Assembly (NCBI GenBank): GCA_018401495.1
Contig: JAGYJX010000010.1
Coordinates: forward strand, 62,001-126,000
Direction: 5' to 3'
Length of the DNA: 64,000 nucleotides
From: Rhodospirillaceae bacterium
GTDB taxonomy: Bacteria; Pseudomonadota; Alphaproteobacteria; Thalassobaculales; Thalassobaculaceae
Below are positions 26,724-37,952 of the stretch, one piece after another. Position 1 is the first letter of the stretch. Each line of letters begins with the position of its first letter. The translations under genes and the position numbers were made by a program. The notes below the pieces were generated by a model. That model ran no database searches, was not told the DNA's origin, and saw nothing but the letters and a program-made list of their open reading frames with translations.

Positions 26724-27944
26724 TCACGCGTCGACCAGGGTGTAGACGTGGAAGCCGCCGTAGATCGACGACCGGTCCTTGAGGCCGAGCTCGCGGCTGG
26801 TCTCCGCCTCGTAGCGCCAGCGGTCGAGCAGGGCCGGCGGCAGGTGCAGCGGCAGGATGGTCGCCTCGCCGGCGGTCCGGAACACCACCTTGGCCCCCGG
26901 CCGCGCGGTGCGCAGGATCTGCGCCCACAGCTCGTTCATCTGCCGGGTGTCCATCCAGTCCTGGGCGTCGAGCAGGACGTAGCGGTCGAGGCTGGCGGCC
27001 GGCTCGGCGGCGAGGCGGGCGGTGATCGACGCCTGGCTGACGTCGACCCTGCCGACGGTCTCGCGCAGCACCTCGAAATTCTCTTCCTTCAGGTAGCGCG
27101 GCACCGCCCGGCGGTGCTCGCGGTCGTAGCCGCGGCCGAAGGCCTGCCAGGCGAAGTAGTTGTCCTCGAGCGGAAAGTCGCAGGCCAGCCGCTCCAGCCG
27201 GCGGCGCAGCAGGGCCGCCATGTCGCCGCCCTCGGCGTCCGACTTCAGGTCGTCGAACTGCGCCGGCGGGATCCCGAGGCCGTACAGCGAGCTCGGGCTC
27301 CGGCACAGCGTGCGCACCAGCCACGAACCGAACACCGGCGCCAGCTGCTCGTCGAAGATCCGGCGCTGGTCGGCCATGGTCTTGGCCTCCAGCATCCGGC
27401 GCGGGTCGACGCGGTGCAGGCGCGAGAGGATGTGCACCAGCGAGATGAACCGGCCGAGCAGGCCGTGCTTGTAGATGTTGCGGGCGAATAGCGTGATCCG
27501 GCGGCCGGACCAGGTCCGCTGGTCCCAGTAGGCGCGGGTCTCGGGGTCGAGGTGGGCGGCAAGGTGGCGGTCATAGGCGGTGACGTTGTCGGCCCGGTCG
27601 GCCTCCCCGAAAAACCGGAAGAACGTCTCGAAGTCCGGCAGATGCGTGATGGCGGCGTGCTTCAGGCGGTTCAGCGCCACGTGGTGACGGTTGAGATCGA
27701 CCGACAGCACGGCCTCCGGCCGCTCGGTCAGGTAGGCGAGGATGTTGCAGCCGCCGGACGCGATGGTGACGATCCGCTTGCCTTCCAGCGGCCCCATGGC
27801 GGCGATGTCGACCTCCGGGTCCTCCCAGATCTGCGGGTAGACCAGGCCGGAGAACGCCAGGGTGAACATGCGCTCCTGAAGGCCGCGGCGGGTGTACACC
27901 GGAGCCTTGATCACGGCCGCTTTCAGGGCGTTGACCGCTGCCAT
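26724..27944 (-). CDS. btaA: BtaA: SAM:diacylglycerol 3-amino-3-carboxypropyltransferase
   Basis: Transfers the 3-amino-3-carboxypropyl group of SAM to diacylglycerol, forming diacylglyceryl homoserine. 406 residues. Typical features: FSGLVYPQIWEDPEVDIAA, the SAM-binding TIASGGCNILAYL, SVDLNRHHVALNRLKHAA and RYVLLDAQDWM. Together with BtaB it supplies phosphorus-free membrane lipid that replaces phospholipids in phosphate-limited bacteria. The upstream DNA contains one perfect PhoB half-site (CTGTCAT) but no convincing second half. Confidence 0.94.
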   Translation of the reverse strand: MAAVNALKAAVIKAPVYTRRGLQERMFTLAFSGLVYPQIWEDPEVDIAAMGPLEGKRIVTIASGGCNILAYLTERPEAVLSVDLNRHHVALNRLKHAAITHLPDFETFFRFFGEADRADNVTAYDRHLAAHLDPETRAYWDQRTWSGRRITLFARNIYKHGLLGRFISLVHILSRLHRVDPRRMLEAKTMADQRRIFDEQLAPVFGSWLVRTLCRSPSSLYGLGIPPAQFDDLKSDAEGGDMAALLRRRLERLACDFPLEDNYFAWQAFGRGYDREHRRAVPRYLKEENFEVLRETVGRVDVSQASITARLAAEPAASLDRYVLLDAQDWMDTRQMNELWAQILRTARPGAKVVFRTAGEATILPLHLPPALLDRWRYEAETSRELGLKDRSSIYGGFHVYTLVDA

Positions 27945-28047
27945 CGCATTCTCCCTCTCAACCAGACGATCTAGATAGCCGCTTTAGATGACAGTTTCGT
28001 TGTGCGCCCGCGAGATCACGGATCCCGAACGGGTTTTCCGGTTGCGC

Positions 28048-28695
28048 TCAGCGAATGTAGCCGGCCAGTTCGCGGCGAATCGCCTGCTCCATGGCGGCCG
28101 CGAAATCCCGGGAGGTGGCTTCCACAAGAGTGTACCACAGCCTCTGCCGGTCGTTCAGCGACGCGCTCTCGGCGATCGTCTGGTAGCGCGTCGCCTGCGC
28201 CGCCGCCTCGCCGAAGCGCCGGCCGTCGGCGCCGTACAGGTCGATCCGGCCTTCAATCGCGGCGTCGTAGCGCTCCGCCTGGTCGACCGTGAACCAGCCC
28301 TTCACGCCGCCGGTGGTCGGCAGCGGGGTGGCGACCAGGCTGCCCTTCGTCACCCGGAACACCGCGCGGCCGCTGTTGCCGGTGGCGCGCAGCACGTCGC
28401 GCGCCCAGCGCTCGGCGGCGGCCCCCGGCGCCAGCGGCGCCCGGTGCTCGACGTTCGGGTCGGCGAGCGGCATGCGGTACTCGTCGACGATGTCGAGCTG
28501 GGCGACGTCGAGCTGGATCGGCGGCCGGCCGGCGAACGTCAGGTCGGCGAACCGGACGGTCGGGTCCGGGGTGCTGCAGCCGGCGGCGAGCCCGCCCAGG
28601 GCGAGCGACAGGAACACGCGGCGGTCGACGCGGGCGGACACGACGCGGACGGAGTCGACAGAGGCTGGGCCGTTGGGCGTGAAGCGGACGGTCAT
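28048..28695 (-). CDS. Predicted lipoprotein of unknown function
   Basis: A 215-residue protein whose N-terminus has Arg residues, the hydrophobic stretch FLSLALGGLAAG and a lipobox ending LAAGC, so it should be lipid-anchored at residue 40. The mature part is predicted alpha/beta with VRFADLTFAGRPPIQLDVAQ near its start. Start at 28695 is preceded by GAGGAT. No domain known to me. It follows hslO by 24 bases on the same strand and may be co-expressed with it; a role in envelope stress is only a guess. Confidence 0.72.
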   Translation of the reverse strand: MTVRFTPNGPASVDSVRVVSARVDRRVFLSLALGGLAAGCSTPDPTVRFADLTFAGRPPIQLDVAQLDIVDEYRMPLADPNVEHRAPLAPGAAAERWARDVLRATGNSGRAVFRVTKGSLVATPLPTTGGVKGWFTVDQAERYDAAIEGRIDLYGADGRRFGEAAAQATRYQTIAESASLNDRQRLWYTLVEATSRDFAAAMEQAIRRELAGYIR

Positions 28696-28719
28696 GGGGA
28701 TCCTCGTGGCGGAACCGAA

Positions 28720-29691
28720 TCAGAAGGCGGGAGGCTCGTCGCCCTCGCTGAGCCCGGCGAGGGCGGCGTCATCATAGCGCCATTCGCGCTTGCAGAACTC
28801 GCAGACAACCACGACGTCACCGTGTTCTTCCTTGAGGTCCGCAAGTTCCTCCGCCGACAGCGCCCGCAGCACCCTCTCCACCCGCGTGCTGGAGCACCGG
28901 CAGGCGTCCAGCACCGGCTGGGCGGGATAGGCGCGCACGCCCTCGGAATGGAACAGCCGGAACAGCAGGCGGTCGGGCGCCAGGTCGGTGGACAGCACCT
29001 CGGCGGCGGTCACGCTGCTCATCAGGGTGACCGCCGTCCGCCAGGTCTCGTCGTACTCGTCCTCGCTCGGCCGGCCGGGCAGGTCGCGCTGGAACGGCAG
29101 GCGCTGGATCATCAGGGCGCCGGCCCGCCAGGCCGGCCCGTCCGGGGTCCGGACCCGGCCGGCGGCGAGCTTGACCCCGGCCTCGATCTGCTCGGAATTG
29201 CGGAAGTAGGAATGCGTGCACTCCGACAGGGTGTGACCCTCGAGCTGCACGATGCCCTGGTAGCGGTCGGTGTCGGCGCCCTGGTCGACGGTGAAGGCGA
29301 TGTAGCCGCCGCCGAGCAGGCGCGGCACCGAGCGCTCGGCCGCCGCCGCCGGGTCGACCGCGGCCAGCCGGTCGGCGTCGTAGCGGGCGTAGGCCCGCAT
29401 GGCGCCCGAGCTGGTGATGTCGGCCATCAGGGTCCCGATCGGGCCGTCGCCCTTGGTCTGCAGGGTGAAGATGCCCTCGTACTTCAGCGCTCCGGCGAGG
29501 CAGGCGGCGAGCGCCATGGTCTCGGCCAGCATCGCCGCCACCGTTTCCGGGTAGTCGTGCCGGGCCAGGATGCTGTCGACCACCGGGCCGAGCCGGATCA
29601 GCCGGCCGCGCAGCCCGTAGGGATCGATCTGGAAGGGCAGGATGAGGTCGTCGCGTCCGGTGTGCTCGAACAGCGCTTCCCGATCGCTCAT
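28720..29691 (-). CDS. hslO: Redox-regulated chaperone Hsp33 (HslO)
   Basis: Cytosolic holdase chaperone activated by oxidation. 323 residues from the ATG at 29691, which overlaps the argF stop (ATGA). The C-terminal zinc/redox switch has the expected four cysteines in CRC and VCEFCK. The N-terminal substrate-binding region matches the family ([33 protein letters not shown]). Confidence 0.95.
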   Translation of the reverse strand: MSDREALFEHTGRDDLILPFQIDPYGLRGRLIRLGPVVDSILARHDYPETVAAMLAETMALAACLAGALKYEGIFTLQTKGDGPIGTLMADITSSGAMRAYARYDADRLAAVDPAAAAERSVPRLLGGGYIAFTVDQGADTDRYQGIVQLEGHTLSECTHSYFRNSEQIEAGVKLAAGRVRTPDGPAWRAGALMIQRLPFQRDLPGRPSEDEYDETWRTAVTLMSSVTAAEVLSTDLAPDRLLFRLFHSEGVRAYPAQPVLDACRCSSTRVERVLRALSAEELADLKEEHGDVVVVCEFCKREWRYDDAALAGLSEGDEPPAF

Positions 29692-30599
29692 AGCGTTTCC
29701 GACAGGCACCATTTCAGCACGGCCATCTGGGTGTGCATGCGGTTCTCCGCCTCGTCCCAGACGATCGACTGCGGCCCGTCGATGACGCCGGCGGTCACCT
29801 CCTCGCCGCGGTGCGCCGGCAGGCAGTGCATGAACACCGCCTCCGGCCCAGCCTTGGCGAGCAGCGCCTCGTCGACCCGGTAGGCGGCCAGCAGGTTGTG
29901 CCGGTTGGTGTCCTCGTCGCCCATCGACACCCAGGTGTCGGTGACCACGGCGTCGGCGCCGGCGACCGCCGCCGACGGATCGTGCAGCACGCTGATCCGA
30001 CCGCCGCGGGCGCGCGCCCAGGCGACGACTTCCGGCGGCGGCGCCAGCTCGGCCGGGCAGGCGATGCGCAGCTCGAAGTCGAACTGCACCGCCGCCTGGA
30101 TCCAGGACGCCGCCATGTTGTTGCCGTCGCCCGACCAGGCGATCACCCGGTCCTTGATCGGCCCGCGGTGCTCCTCGAACGCCATCACGTCGGCCAGGAT
30201 CTGGCAGGGGTGCGTGCTATCGGTCAGGCCGTTGATCACCGGCACCGTGGCGTGCTCGGCCATCTCCAGCAGGGTGCTGTGCTGGAAGGTGCGGATCATG
30301 ATGCAGTCGACATAGCGCGACAGCACCCGGGCGGTGTCGGCCACCGTCTCGCCGCGCCCGAGCTGCAGGTCGGCGCCCTGCAGCACCACGACCTCGCCGC
30401 CGAGCCGCTTCATGCCGGACTCGAAGGACACCCGGGTCCGGGTCGACGGCTTCTCGAAGATCATCGCCAGGATCTTGCCGTCGAGCGGCCGCGCCGCCAG
30501 CCCGTCCCCGGCCTTGTAGGCCTTGGCCTGCTCGATCATTCGCCGCAGCGTCCCGGTGTCCAGCCGGTCCAGGTCCAGGAAGTGACGCATCGCGTTCAT
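29688..30599 (-). CDS. argF: Ornithine carbamoyltransferase ArgF
   Basis: Makes citrulline from ornithine and carbamoyl phosphate. 303 residues; start at 30599 behind GGGGAG. The carbamoyl-phosphate site STRTRVSFE, the [11 protein letters not shown] segment, DTWVSMGDE and the ornithine-binding [11 protein letters not shown] are all present. It is the second gene of an argD-argF-hslO run, 25 bases after argD. Confidence 0.96.
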   Translation of the reverse strand: MNAMRHFLDLDRLDTGTLRRMIEQAKAYKAGDGLAARPLDGKILAMIFEKPSTRTRVSFESGMKRLGGEVVVLQGADLQLGRGETVADTARVLSRYVDCIMIRTFQHSTLLEMAEHATVPVINGLTDSTHPCQILADVMAFEEHRGPIKDRVIAWSGDGNNMAASWIQAAVQFDFELRIACPAELAPPPEVVAWARARGGRISVLHDPSAAVAGADAVVTDTWVSMGDEDTNRHNLLAAYRVDEALLAKAGPEAVFMHCLPAHRGEEVTAGVIDGPQSIVWDEAENRMHTQMAVLKWCLSETL

Positions 30600-30624
30600 C
30601 GGCGGCTCCCCGGCCGCGATCGGG

Positions 30625-31809
30625 TCAAGCGGCATCACGGGCGAGCCCGGCGCAGGCGTCGTCGATGGCCTTGACCGCCTCGTCGACGTGGCTCTCGTCG
30701 ATGGTCAGCGGCGGCAGCAGGCGCAGCACGTTCTCGGCGGCGCCGACGGTCAGGAGGCCGTGCTGCTCGCGCAGCCGGGTCTGCAGGTCGCCGCTCGGCA
30801 CCACGCATTTCAGCCCCATCAGCAGGCCGGAGCCGCGCACCTCCTCGACCACCGACCGGTGGCGGCGCACCACCGCCTCGAGCTTGCCGCGCAGCAGCCG
30901 CGCGATCCGGTCGACGCCGTCGAGGAAGCCCGGCGCCAGCACGATGTCGAGGACGGCGTTGGCGGCCGCCATGGCGAGCGGGTTGCCGCCGAAGGTCGAG
31001 CCGTGCAGGCCGGGCTTCATGCCCGACGCCGCCTTCTCGCTGGCCAGCACCGCGCCGACCGGGAAGCCGCCGCCCAGACCCTTGGCCGACGCCAGGATGT
31101 CCGGCGCCATTCCGGCCCATTCGTGGGCCCACAGCTTGCCCGACCGCCCAAGGCCGCACTGCACTTCGTCGAAGATCAGCAGCAGGCCGAACTCGTCGGC
31201 GATCGCCCGCAGCGCCCGGAGGTAGTCGTCGCTGGCGGCGTTCACCCCGCCCTCGCCCTGCACCGGCTCGACCAGGATGGCCGCGGCGTCGTCGCCGATC
31301 GCGGCGCGCATCTCGTTCAGGTTGCCGAACGCGACGTGGCTGAAGCCCTGCACGCGCGGCCCGAAGCCCTCGCGGTAGGCCTCCTTGTCGGTCGCCGACA
31401 GCATGCCGAGGGTGCGGCCGTGGAACGAGTGGGTGCAGCAGATGATGCGGGTCCGGTGCGGCTCGCCATTGTGGAAGTGGAAGCGGCGCGCGACCTTGGT
31501 CGACCCCTCCAGCGCCTCGGCGCCGGAATTGCAGAAGAACACGGTGTCGGCGAACGAGGTCGCGACCAGCCGGTCGGCCAGCCGCTCCTGCTCGGGGATC
31601 CGGTACAGGTTCGAGACGTGCATCACGCGCCCGGCCTGCTCGCAGATCGCCGCCACCAGATGCGGGTGGGCGTGGCCGAGCGAGTTGGTCGCGATGCCGG
31701 CGGCGAAGTCGAGGTATCGTCGGCCATCCGTGGCGAACAGGTAGGGGCCCTCGCCCCGCTCGAAAGCGATGTCGATCCGGCCGTAGGTCGGCATCACGCT
31801 GGTAACCAC
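30625..31809 (-). CDS. argD: Acetylornithine aminotransferase ArgD
   Basis: PLP-dependent transaminase of arginine (and possibly lysine) synthesis, 394 residues. Start taken as GTG at 31809, nine bases after GAGGAG, giving [19 protein letters not shown]; an ATG at 31794 is less well placed. PLP-site features: [27 protein letters not shown] and the Schiff-base lysine in [26 protein letters not shown] completes the site. Divergent from the marR gene with 178 bases between starts. Confidence 0.95.
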   Translation of the reverse strand: MVTSVMPTYGRIDIAFERGEGPYLFATDGRRYLDFAAGIATNSLGHAHPHLVAAICEQAGRVMHVSNLYRIPEQERLADRLVATSFADTVFFCNSGAEALEGSTKVARRFHFHNGEPHRTRIICCTHSFHGRTLGMLSATDKEAYREGFGPRVQGFSHVAFGNLNEMRAAIGDDAAAILVEPVQGEGGVNAASDDYLRALRAIADEFGLLLIFDEVQCGLGRSGKLWAHEWAGMAPDILASAKGLGGGFPVGAVLASEKAASGMKPGLHGSTFGGNPLAMAAANAVLDIVLAPGFLDGVDRIARLLRGKLEAVVRRHRSVVEEVRGSGLLMGLKCVVPSGDLQTRLREQHGLLTVGAAENVLRLLPPLTIDESHVDEAVKAIDDACAGLARDAA

Positions 31810-31962
31810 GGTCCCGCACTCCTCGAACCTCCGGGGCCGCCGCTCGGCCTCGGGAAAACGGCGATACTCGGAACGTAGCCGGGGAATGTCAACGATTCGC
31901 CGATCGCGGCGGGCGGTTTCCGTCCGGCCCGAGCCGGGCGAGACCGGTGCGGCTTGCAGAAG

Positions 31963-31976
31963 TCTGCATATGCAGA
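31963..31976. promoter_or_regulatory. Palindromic operator 1 of the marR-MATE unit
   Basis: TCTGCATATGCAGA is a perfect 14-base palindrome 11 bases before the chosen marR start, where a repressor would block transcription or initiation. A copy identical at 12 of 14 positions lies before the MATE gene. Confidence 0.6.
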
Positions 31977-31987
31977 TATATCGGGGC

Positions 31988-32437
31988 ATGGCCGACAAGT
32001 CGATCCCGGCGCCGCCGCGCGCCCCCGTCTGCACCTGCCTGCGGGTCCGCAAGGCGGCGCGCCGGGTGACCCAGATCTACGACCGGCACCTGGAGCCGAC
32101 CGGGCTGACGATCACCCAGTACGGCCTGTTGAGCCATCTTCGCTCGCTCGACGGCGTGTCGATCGGCGCGCTCGCCGAGCGGCTGGTGATGGACCCGACG
32201 ACCCTGACCCGCACCCTCGGCCCGCTGGTGCGCCGCGGGCTGGCGACCCTGGAGGCCGACGTGCGCGACCGCCGGGCGCGCCGGCTCGGGCTCACCCCCG
32301 AGGGCCGTGCTGCGGTCGAGGCGGCGCGGCCGGCCTGGGCCGAGGCGCAGCGGCAGATCGAGGCCGCGCTCGGCCCCGACGACACCGCCGCGCTCAACGC
32401 GACGCTCGACCGGGTGCTCGACCGGCTCGCCGAATGA
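31988..32437 (+). CDS. MarR-family transcriptional regulator
   Basis: A 149-residue winged-helix regulator. The DNA-binding region includes LTITQYGLLSHLRSL, LVMDPTTLTRTLGPLVRRGL and the wing DVRDRRARRLGLTPEG. The N-terminus has two cysteines (VCTCLRVRKAARRV), a possible redox or ligand sensor. It precedes a MATE efflux gene by 49 bases and is flanked by two matching palindromes, so it probably represses itself and the pump until a toxic ligand binds. Start set at 31988; an ATG at 31970 inside the palindrome is possible. Confidence 0.9.
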   Translation: MADKSIPAPPRAPVCTCLRVRKAARRVTQIYDRHLEPTGLTITQYGLLSHLRSLDGVSIGALAERLVMDPTTLTRTLGPLVRRGLATLEADVRDRRARRLGLTPEGRAAVEAARPAWAEAQRQIEAALGPDDTAALNATLDRVLDRLAE

Positions 32438-32455
32438 CTCCGGTTTTGCCTCATA

Positions 32456-32469
32456 TCTGTATATGCAGG
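32456..32469. promoter_or_regulatory. Palindromic operator 2 before the MATE gene
   Basis: TCTGTATATGCAGG matches operator 1 at 12 of 14 positions and lies between the marR stop and the MATE start. Two such sites flanking the regulator suggest direct control of the pump gene. Confidence 0.55.
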
Positions 32470-32486
32470 TGAAGGGATTGTCAGTC

Positions 32487-33860
32487 GTGCGCGCCACCTC
32501 CGGTCCGGACCTCCTGCGGTCGCCGCTGTTCCCGACGCTGATTCGGCTCAGCCTGCCCAACATGGCGGCGATGCTGGCGACCGCGCTGGTGGCGGTCGCC
32601 GAGACCGCCTATGTCGGCCGGCTCGGCACCACCGCCCTCGCCGGGCTGGCGCTCGCCTTCCCGATGGTGATGCTGCAGCAGATGATGTCGGCGGGGGCGA
32701 TGGGCGGCGGCGTGTCCTCGGCGGTCAGCCGGGCGCTCGGCGCCGGCGACACGGCGCGGGCGGGGTCGCTGGCCCTGCACGCGGCGCTGATCGGCCTCGC
32801 CGCCGGACTGGCGTTCACCGGGTTCTTCCTGACCCTCGGACGCGACGTCTACGCGCTGCTCGGCGGCCGCGGCGCGGCCCTCGAGGAAGCGGTCGCCTAC
32901 TCGAACATCGTGTTCCTCGGCGCCGCCGGTGTCTGGCTGACCAACACCTTCGCCTCGGTGGTGCGCGGCTCCGGCAACATGGCCGTCCCTTCGGCGACGC
33001 TGTTCGTGGTCGCCGGCCTGCAGATCGTCCTCGGCGGCGGCTTCGGCCTCGGCCTCGGGCCGCTGCCCCGGCTCGGCATGCCGGGGGTGGCGCTCGGCCA
33101 GGCCGTGGCGTTCGCGGCCGGCGCCGGCTTCCTGCTCTGGTTCCTCGCCTCCGGGCGCTCGCGGGTGCGGCTCCGCGTCGCCGGGACGCCGCTCCGCAGC
33201 GACCTGTTCCGCGACATCCTGCGGGTCGGCGCGGTTGCCTGCATCTCGCCGCTGCAGACGGTCCTGACGGTGCTGATCCTGACCGCCCTGGTGGCCCGCT
33301 TCGGGACCGAGGCGCTGGCCGGGTATGGCATCGGCGCCCGCCTGGAGTTCCTGCTGGTGCCGATCTGCTTCGCGATCGGTGTCGCCTGCGTGCCGATGGT
33401 CGGCATGGCGATCGGCGCCGGCGACGTGGCGCGCGCCCGCCGGGTCGCCTGGCTCGGCGGCGGGCTGTCGGCGGCGATCCTCGGCACGGTCGGGCTGCTG
33501 GTGGCGCTGGCGCCCGATCTCTGGGCCCGGCTGTTCACCGCCGAGCCGGCGGTCCTGGAGGCGGCGCGCGCCTACTTCCGGTGGGCCGGCCCGGCCTACG
33601 GCTTCTTCGGCCTCGGGCTCTGCCTGTACTTCGCCTCGCTCGGGGCCGGCAAGGTCCTCGGCCCGGTGCTGGCCGGCACCCTGCGCCTCGCCGTCGTCGC
33701 CGTCGGCGGCTGGTGGATCACGGCGGCCGAGGCGCCGCTGCCGGCGCTGTTCGCGGTGGTCGCGGCGGCGATGGTCGTGTACGGCGGCGCCACGGCGCTG
33801 GCGGTGGCGTGCGTACCGTGGGGACCCCGTCGGGCGCCCGCGGCGCCGGTCACGCCTTGA
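32487..33860 (+). CDS. MATE-family multidrug efflux transporter
   Basis: A 457-residue integral membrane protein with about twelve helices in two similar halves, typical of NorM/DinF-like Na+ or H+-driven drug exporters. Segments LIRLSLPNMAAMLATALVAV, GMPGVALGQAVAFAAGAGFL and GAVACISPLQTVLTVLIL fit the family. Start is GTG at 32487, nine bases after AAGGGA, since upstream ATG 32463 lies inside the operator. Controlled presumably by the upstream MarR protein. Overlaps the convergent permease gene by 11 bases. Confidence 0.92.
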   Translation: MRATSGPDLLRSPLFPTLIRLSLPNMAAMLATALVAVAETAYVGRLGTTALAGLALAFPMVMLQQMMSAGAMGGGVSSAVSRALGAGDTARAGSLALHAALIGLAAGLAFTGFFLTLGRDVYALLGGRGAALEEAVAYSNIVFLGAAGVWLTNTFASVVRGSGNMAVPSATLFVVAGLQIVLGGGFGLGLGPLPRLGMPGVALGQAVAFAAGAGFLLWFLASGRSRVRLRVAGTPLRSDLFRDILRVGAVACISPLQTVLTVLILTALVARFGTEALAGYGIGARLEFLLVPICFAIGVACVPMVGMAIGAGDVARARRVAWLGGGLSAAILGTVGLLVALAPDLWARLFTAEPAVLEAARAYFRWAGPAYGFFGLGLCLYFASLGAGKVLGPVLAGTLRLAVVAVGGWWITAAEAPLPALFAVVAAAMVVYGGATALAVACVPWGPRRAPAAPVTP

Positions 33861-34674
33861 GCTTCCAGCCGGTCGAGAACAGCCGCCAGCACAGCGCGAA
33901 CAGCGCTGCGTCGAGGCCGGCGATGGCAAGGCCGCCGATCCAGGGATCGCTGTCCGACCAGCCGATCATGCCGGCCCGGAACCCGTCGATCAGCCAGAAC
34001 ACCGGGTTGAGGTGGGCGATGTCGTTCCAGATCCCCGGCAGCCGGTCGATCGAATAGAAGGTGCCGGACAGGAAGGTGAGCGGCGTGACCACGAAGGTCG
34101 TCACCGCCGACAGATGGTCGAACTTCTCGGCCCAGATCCCGGCCAGCACGCCGAGCAGCCCGAAGAACAGCGCGCCCGCGGCGGCGAAGTACAGCGCCAG
34201 CAGCGGCGACGGCATGGTGAAGCCGACCACGACCGCCATCGCCGCCACCGTCCCGGCGCCGACCACCAGGCCGCGCGTCACGGCGCCGAGCGCGAACGCC
34301 GCGGTGATCTCGCCGGGGCCGAGCGGCGGCATCAGCAGGTCGACGATGTTGCCCTGCATCTTGGAGCCGACGATCGACGAGGAGGGGTTGGCGAAGGCGT
34401 TCTGCAGCAGCGCCATCATCACCAGCCCCGGCGCCAGGAACTCGGCGAACGAGATCGCGCCGCCGAGATCGACGTCGCGGCCGAGCGCCAGGGTGAACAC
34501 CGCCAGGAACAGCAGGGTGGTGACCACCGGGGCCGCGACCGTCTGGTTGATCACCTTGATGAACCGCCAGACCTCCTTGCGGTACAGCGTCCACAGCCCG
34601 ATCCAGTTGACGCCGCGGATGCGGCGTGGCGCCGGCGGGGTCGGGGCGGTCATGCGGTCGAGGGCGGTTGGCAT
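33850..34674 (-). CDS. ABC-2 type transporter permease without adjacent ATPase
   Basis: About 274 residues with six hydrophobic segments. GLWTLYRKEVWRFIKVINQT at the start, then SSSIVGSKMQGNIVDLLMPP and PLTFLSGTFYSIDRLP, match exporter permeases of the YadH/NodJ class. ATG at 34674 or 34653 are both possible. No ATPase gene is next to it, so it must use one encoded elsewhere. Divergent from recX. Confidence 0.85.
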   Translation of the reverse strand: MPTALDRMTAPTPPAPRRIRGVNWIGLWTLYRKEVWRFIKVINQTVAAPVVTTLLFLAVFTLALGRDVDLGGAISFAEFLAPGLVMMALLQNAFANPSSSIVGSKMQGNIVDLLMPPLGPGEITAAFALGAVTRGLVVGAGTVAAMAVVVGFTMPSPLLALYFAAAGALFFGLLGVLAGIWAEKFDHLSAVTTFVVTPLTFLSGTFYSIDRLPGIWNDIAHLNPVFWLIDGFRAGMIGWSDSDPWIGGLAIAGLDAALFALCWRLFSTGWKLKA

Positions 34675-34722
34675 GGCGCTACGTCTAGGCCCGCCCGGCG
34701 AAAGCTGCAACAGTCAGCGGCC

Positions 34723-35326
34723 ATGGTCGGACATCGCGACCAAGGCCGGGGCGGCGCGCGGCCGGCGCCCGCAGGGGCCGCTGAAGAAGGCCAGCCTGGA
34801 GCGGGCGGCGCTGCACTACCTCGAGCGCCACGCCAGTTCGGTCGAAGGGCTGCGGCGCGTGCTCGCCCGACGGGTCGAGCGGGCGGCGCGCGAGGAGCGC
34901 TGCGACCGCGACGCGGCGTCGGCCTGGGTCGAGGACATCGTCGCCCGCCTCGCGGGCTCGGGCATGGTCGACGACCGGGTGTTCGCCGAGGGCAAGGTGG
35001 CGAGCCTGCGCCGGCGCGGCGGATCGGCGCGGCGGATCGGCATGGCGCTGCGCGAGAAGGGCGTCGACCGCGACACCACCGCGGCGGTGCTGGAGGCCGC
35101 CGACGGCGACGACCGGGCCGACGCCGAGTTCCGCGCCGCCTGCCGCCTCGCCCGCCGCCGCCGCCTGGGTCCGATGCGCGCCGGGCCGGAGCGGGCGGAG
35201 CGCCGCGACCGCGACATGGCGTCCCTGGCCCGCGCCGGCTTCGCCCACGGCGTCGCCCGCCGGGTGCTCGACCTCGACGGGCCGGACGAACTCGAGGCGG
35301 CGATCGCGGGAACCGAGGACGAGTAG
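34723..35326 (+). CDS. recX: RecX regulatory protein, frame broken just after the start codon
   Basis: Modulator of RecA filaments, about 200 residues. The body shows RecX helical repeats: LERAALHYLERHASSVEGLRRVLARRV, ARLAGSGMVDDRVFAEGKV and the central SLRRRGGSARRIGMALREKGV. The ATG at 34723 is followed by one extra G; deleting it gives MSDIATKAGAARGRRPQGP, which joins the long open frame. In the uncorrected sequence the only in-frame ATG is 34673. No lexA or recA nearby. Confidence 0.84.
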
Positions 35327-35463
35327 GGCCGCGGTGCCGTTCTTCCGCCCTGCCAGCGTACAGCCCCGGCTTGTGAGCGGGGCGGCTCCTATGGATACTG
35401 CAGGCAACAGTGGCGGGGCCGGGCGTGCCGGCTCACGACCCGTGTCCTGAGGGAGGCTCCCCG

Positions 35464-37408
<1,945 letters not shown>

Positions 37409-37418
37409 AGGCGGTATC

Positions 37419-37952
37419 CTACGGCCGGATCGGCCGGCGCCCGGCGTCGGCGAGGCCGACCAGCACGCTGCCGCCGTCGGGGGCGACCTTGAGGATGCCG
37501 TAGCGGGCCTGCTCGTAGGCGTCGGCGTGGCCTTCCTGGAAGAAGAACGATTCGGCGCCGACGAACACCTCGATCCGGTCGGCGGCCGGGTCGAGTCCGG
37601 CCGGTGCCCGCCGCTTGTAGCGCAGGCGCTGCTCGTCCGGCGCCGGCTCGCGGCCGTCGTCGAAGCGCCGGAAGCGCGCCACGCCGTCGGCGTCCAGGGC
37701 CAGCACGATCCGGCCGTCGAGTTCCGGGGCGCCCGCGCCGGCGCCCTCGCCCGGCGGCACCAGCGCCTCCTCGTAGCGCAGGATCATGTAGTCGCCCTGC
37801 ATCAGCGAGCGCGGGTCGGCCGGGCGCAGCGCCAGCAGCACCGTGCGGCCGTCGTCGAGCACACGCTGCTTGGCCAGGATCTGCTGGTTGACGGCCACCA
37901 GAACCAGGGCGAGGCCGCCCCACAGCCCGATCGCCCGGAGCCGCTCAGCCAT
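37419..37952 (-). CDS. GDYXXLXY-domain membrane protein
   Basis: A 177-residue protein with one N-terminal membrane helix (LWGGLALVLVAVNQQILA) and the naming motif GDYMILRY after PRSLMQGDY. The remainder is a soluble domain on the outer face of the membrane. It is the last of three overlapping genes with the DUF4401 and DUF2157 proteins, a gene set found together in many proteobacteria. Function unknown. Confidence 0.86.
   Translation of the reverse strand: MAERLRAIGLWGGLALVLVAVNQQILAKQRVLDDGRTVLLALRPADPRSLMQGDYMILRYEEALVPPGEGAGAGAPELDGRIVLALDADGVARFRRFDDGREPAPDEQRLRYKRRAPAGLDPAADRIEVFVGAESFFFQEGHADAYEQARYGILKVAPDGGSVLVGLADAGRRPIRP

Noticed and set aside
27945..27990. Full Pho box upstream of btaA
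   Set aside because: Only one half-site (CTGTCAT) matches; the second half at the required 11-base offset does not.
34061..34722. RecX start at 34673 with a long N-terminus
   Set aside because: It would overlap the divergent permease start and add residues unlike RecX; an ATG at 34723 plus one extra G gives the normal N-terminus.
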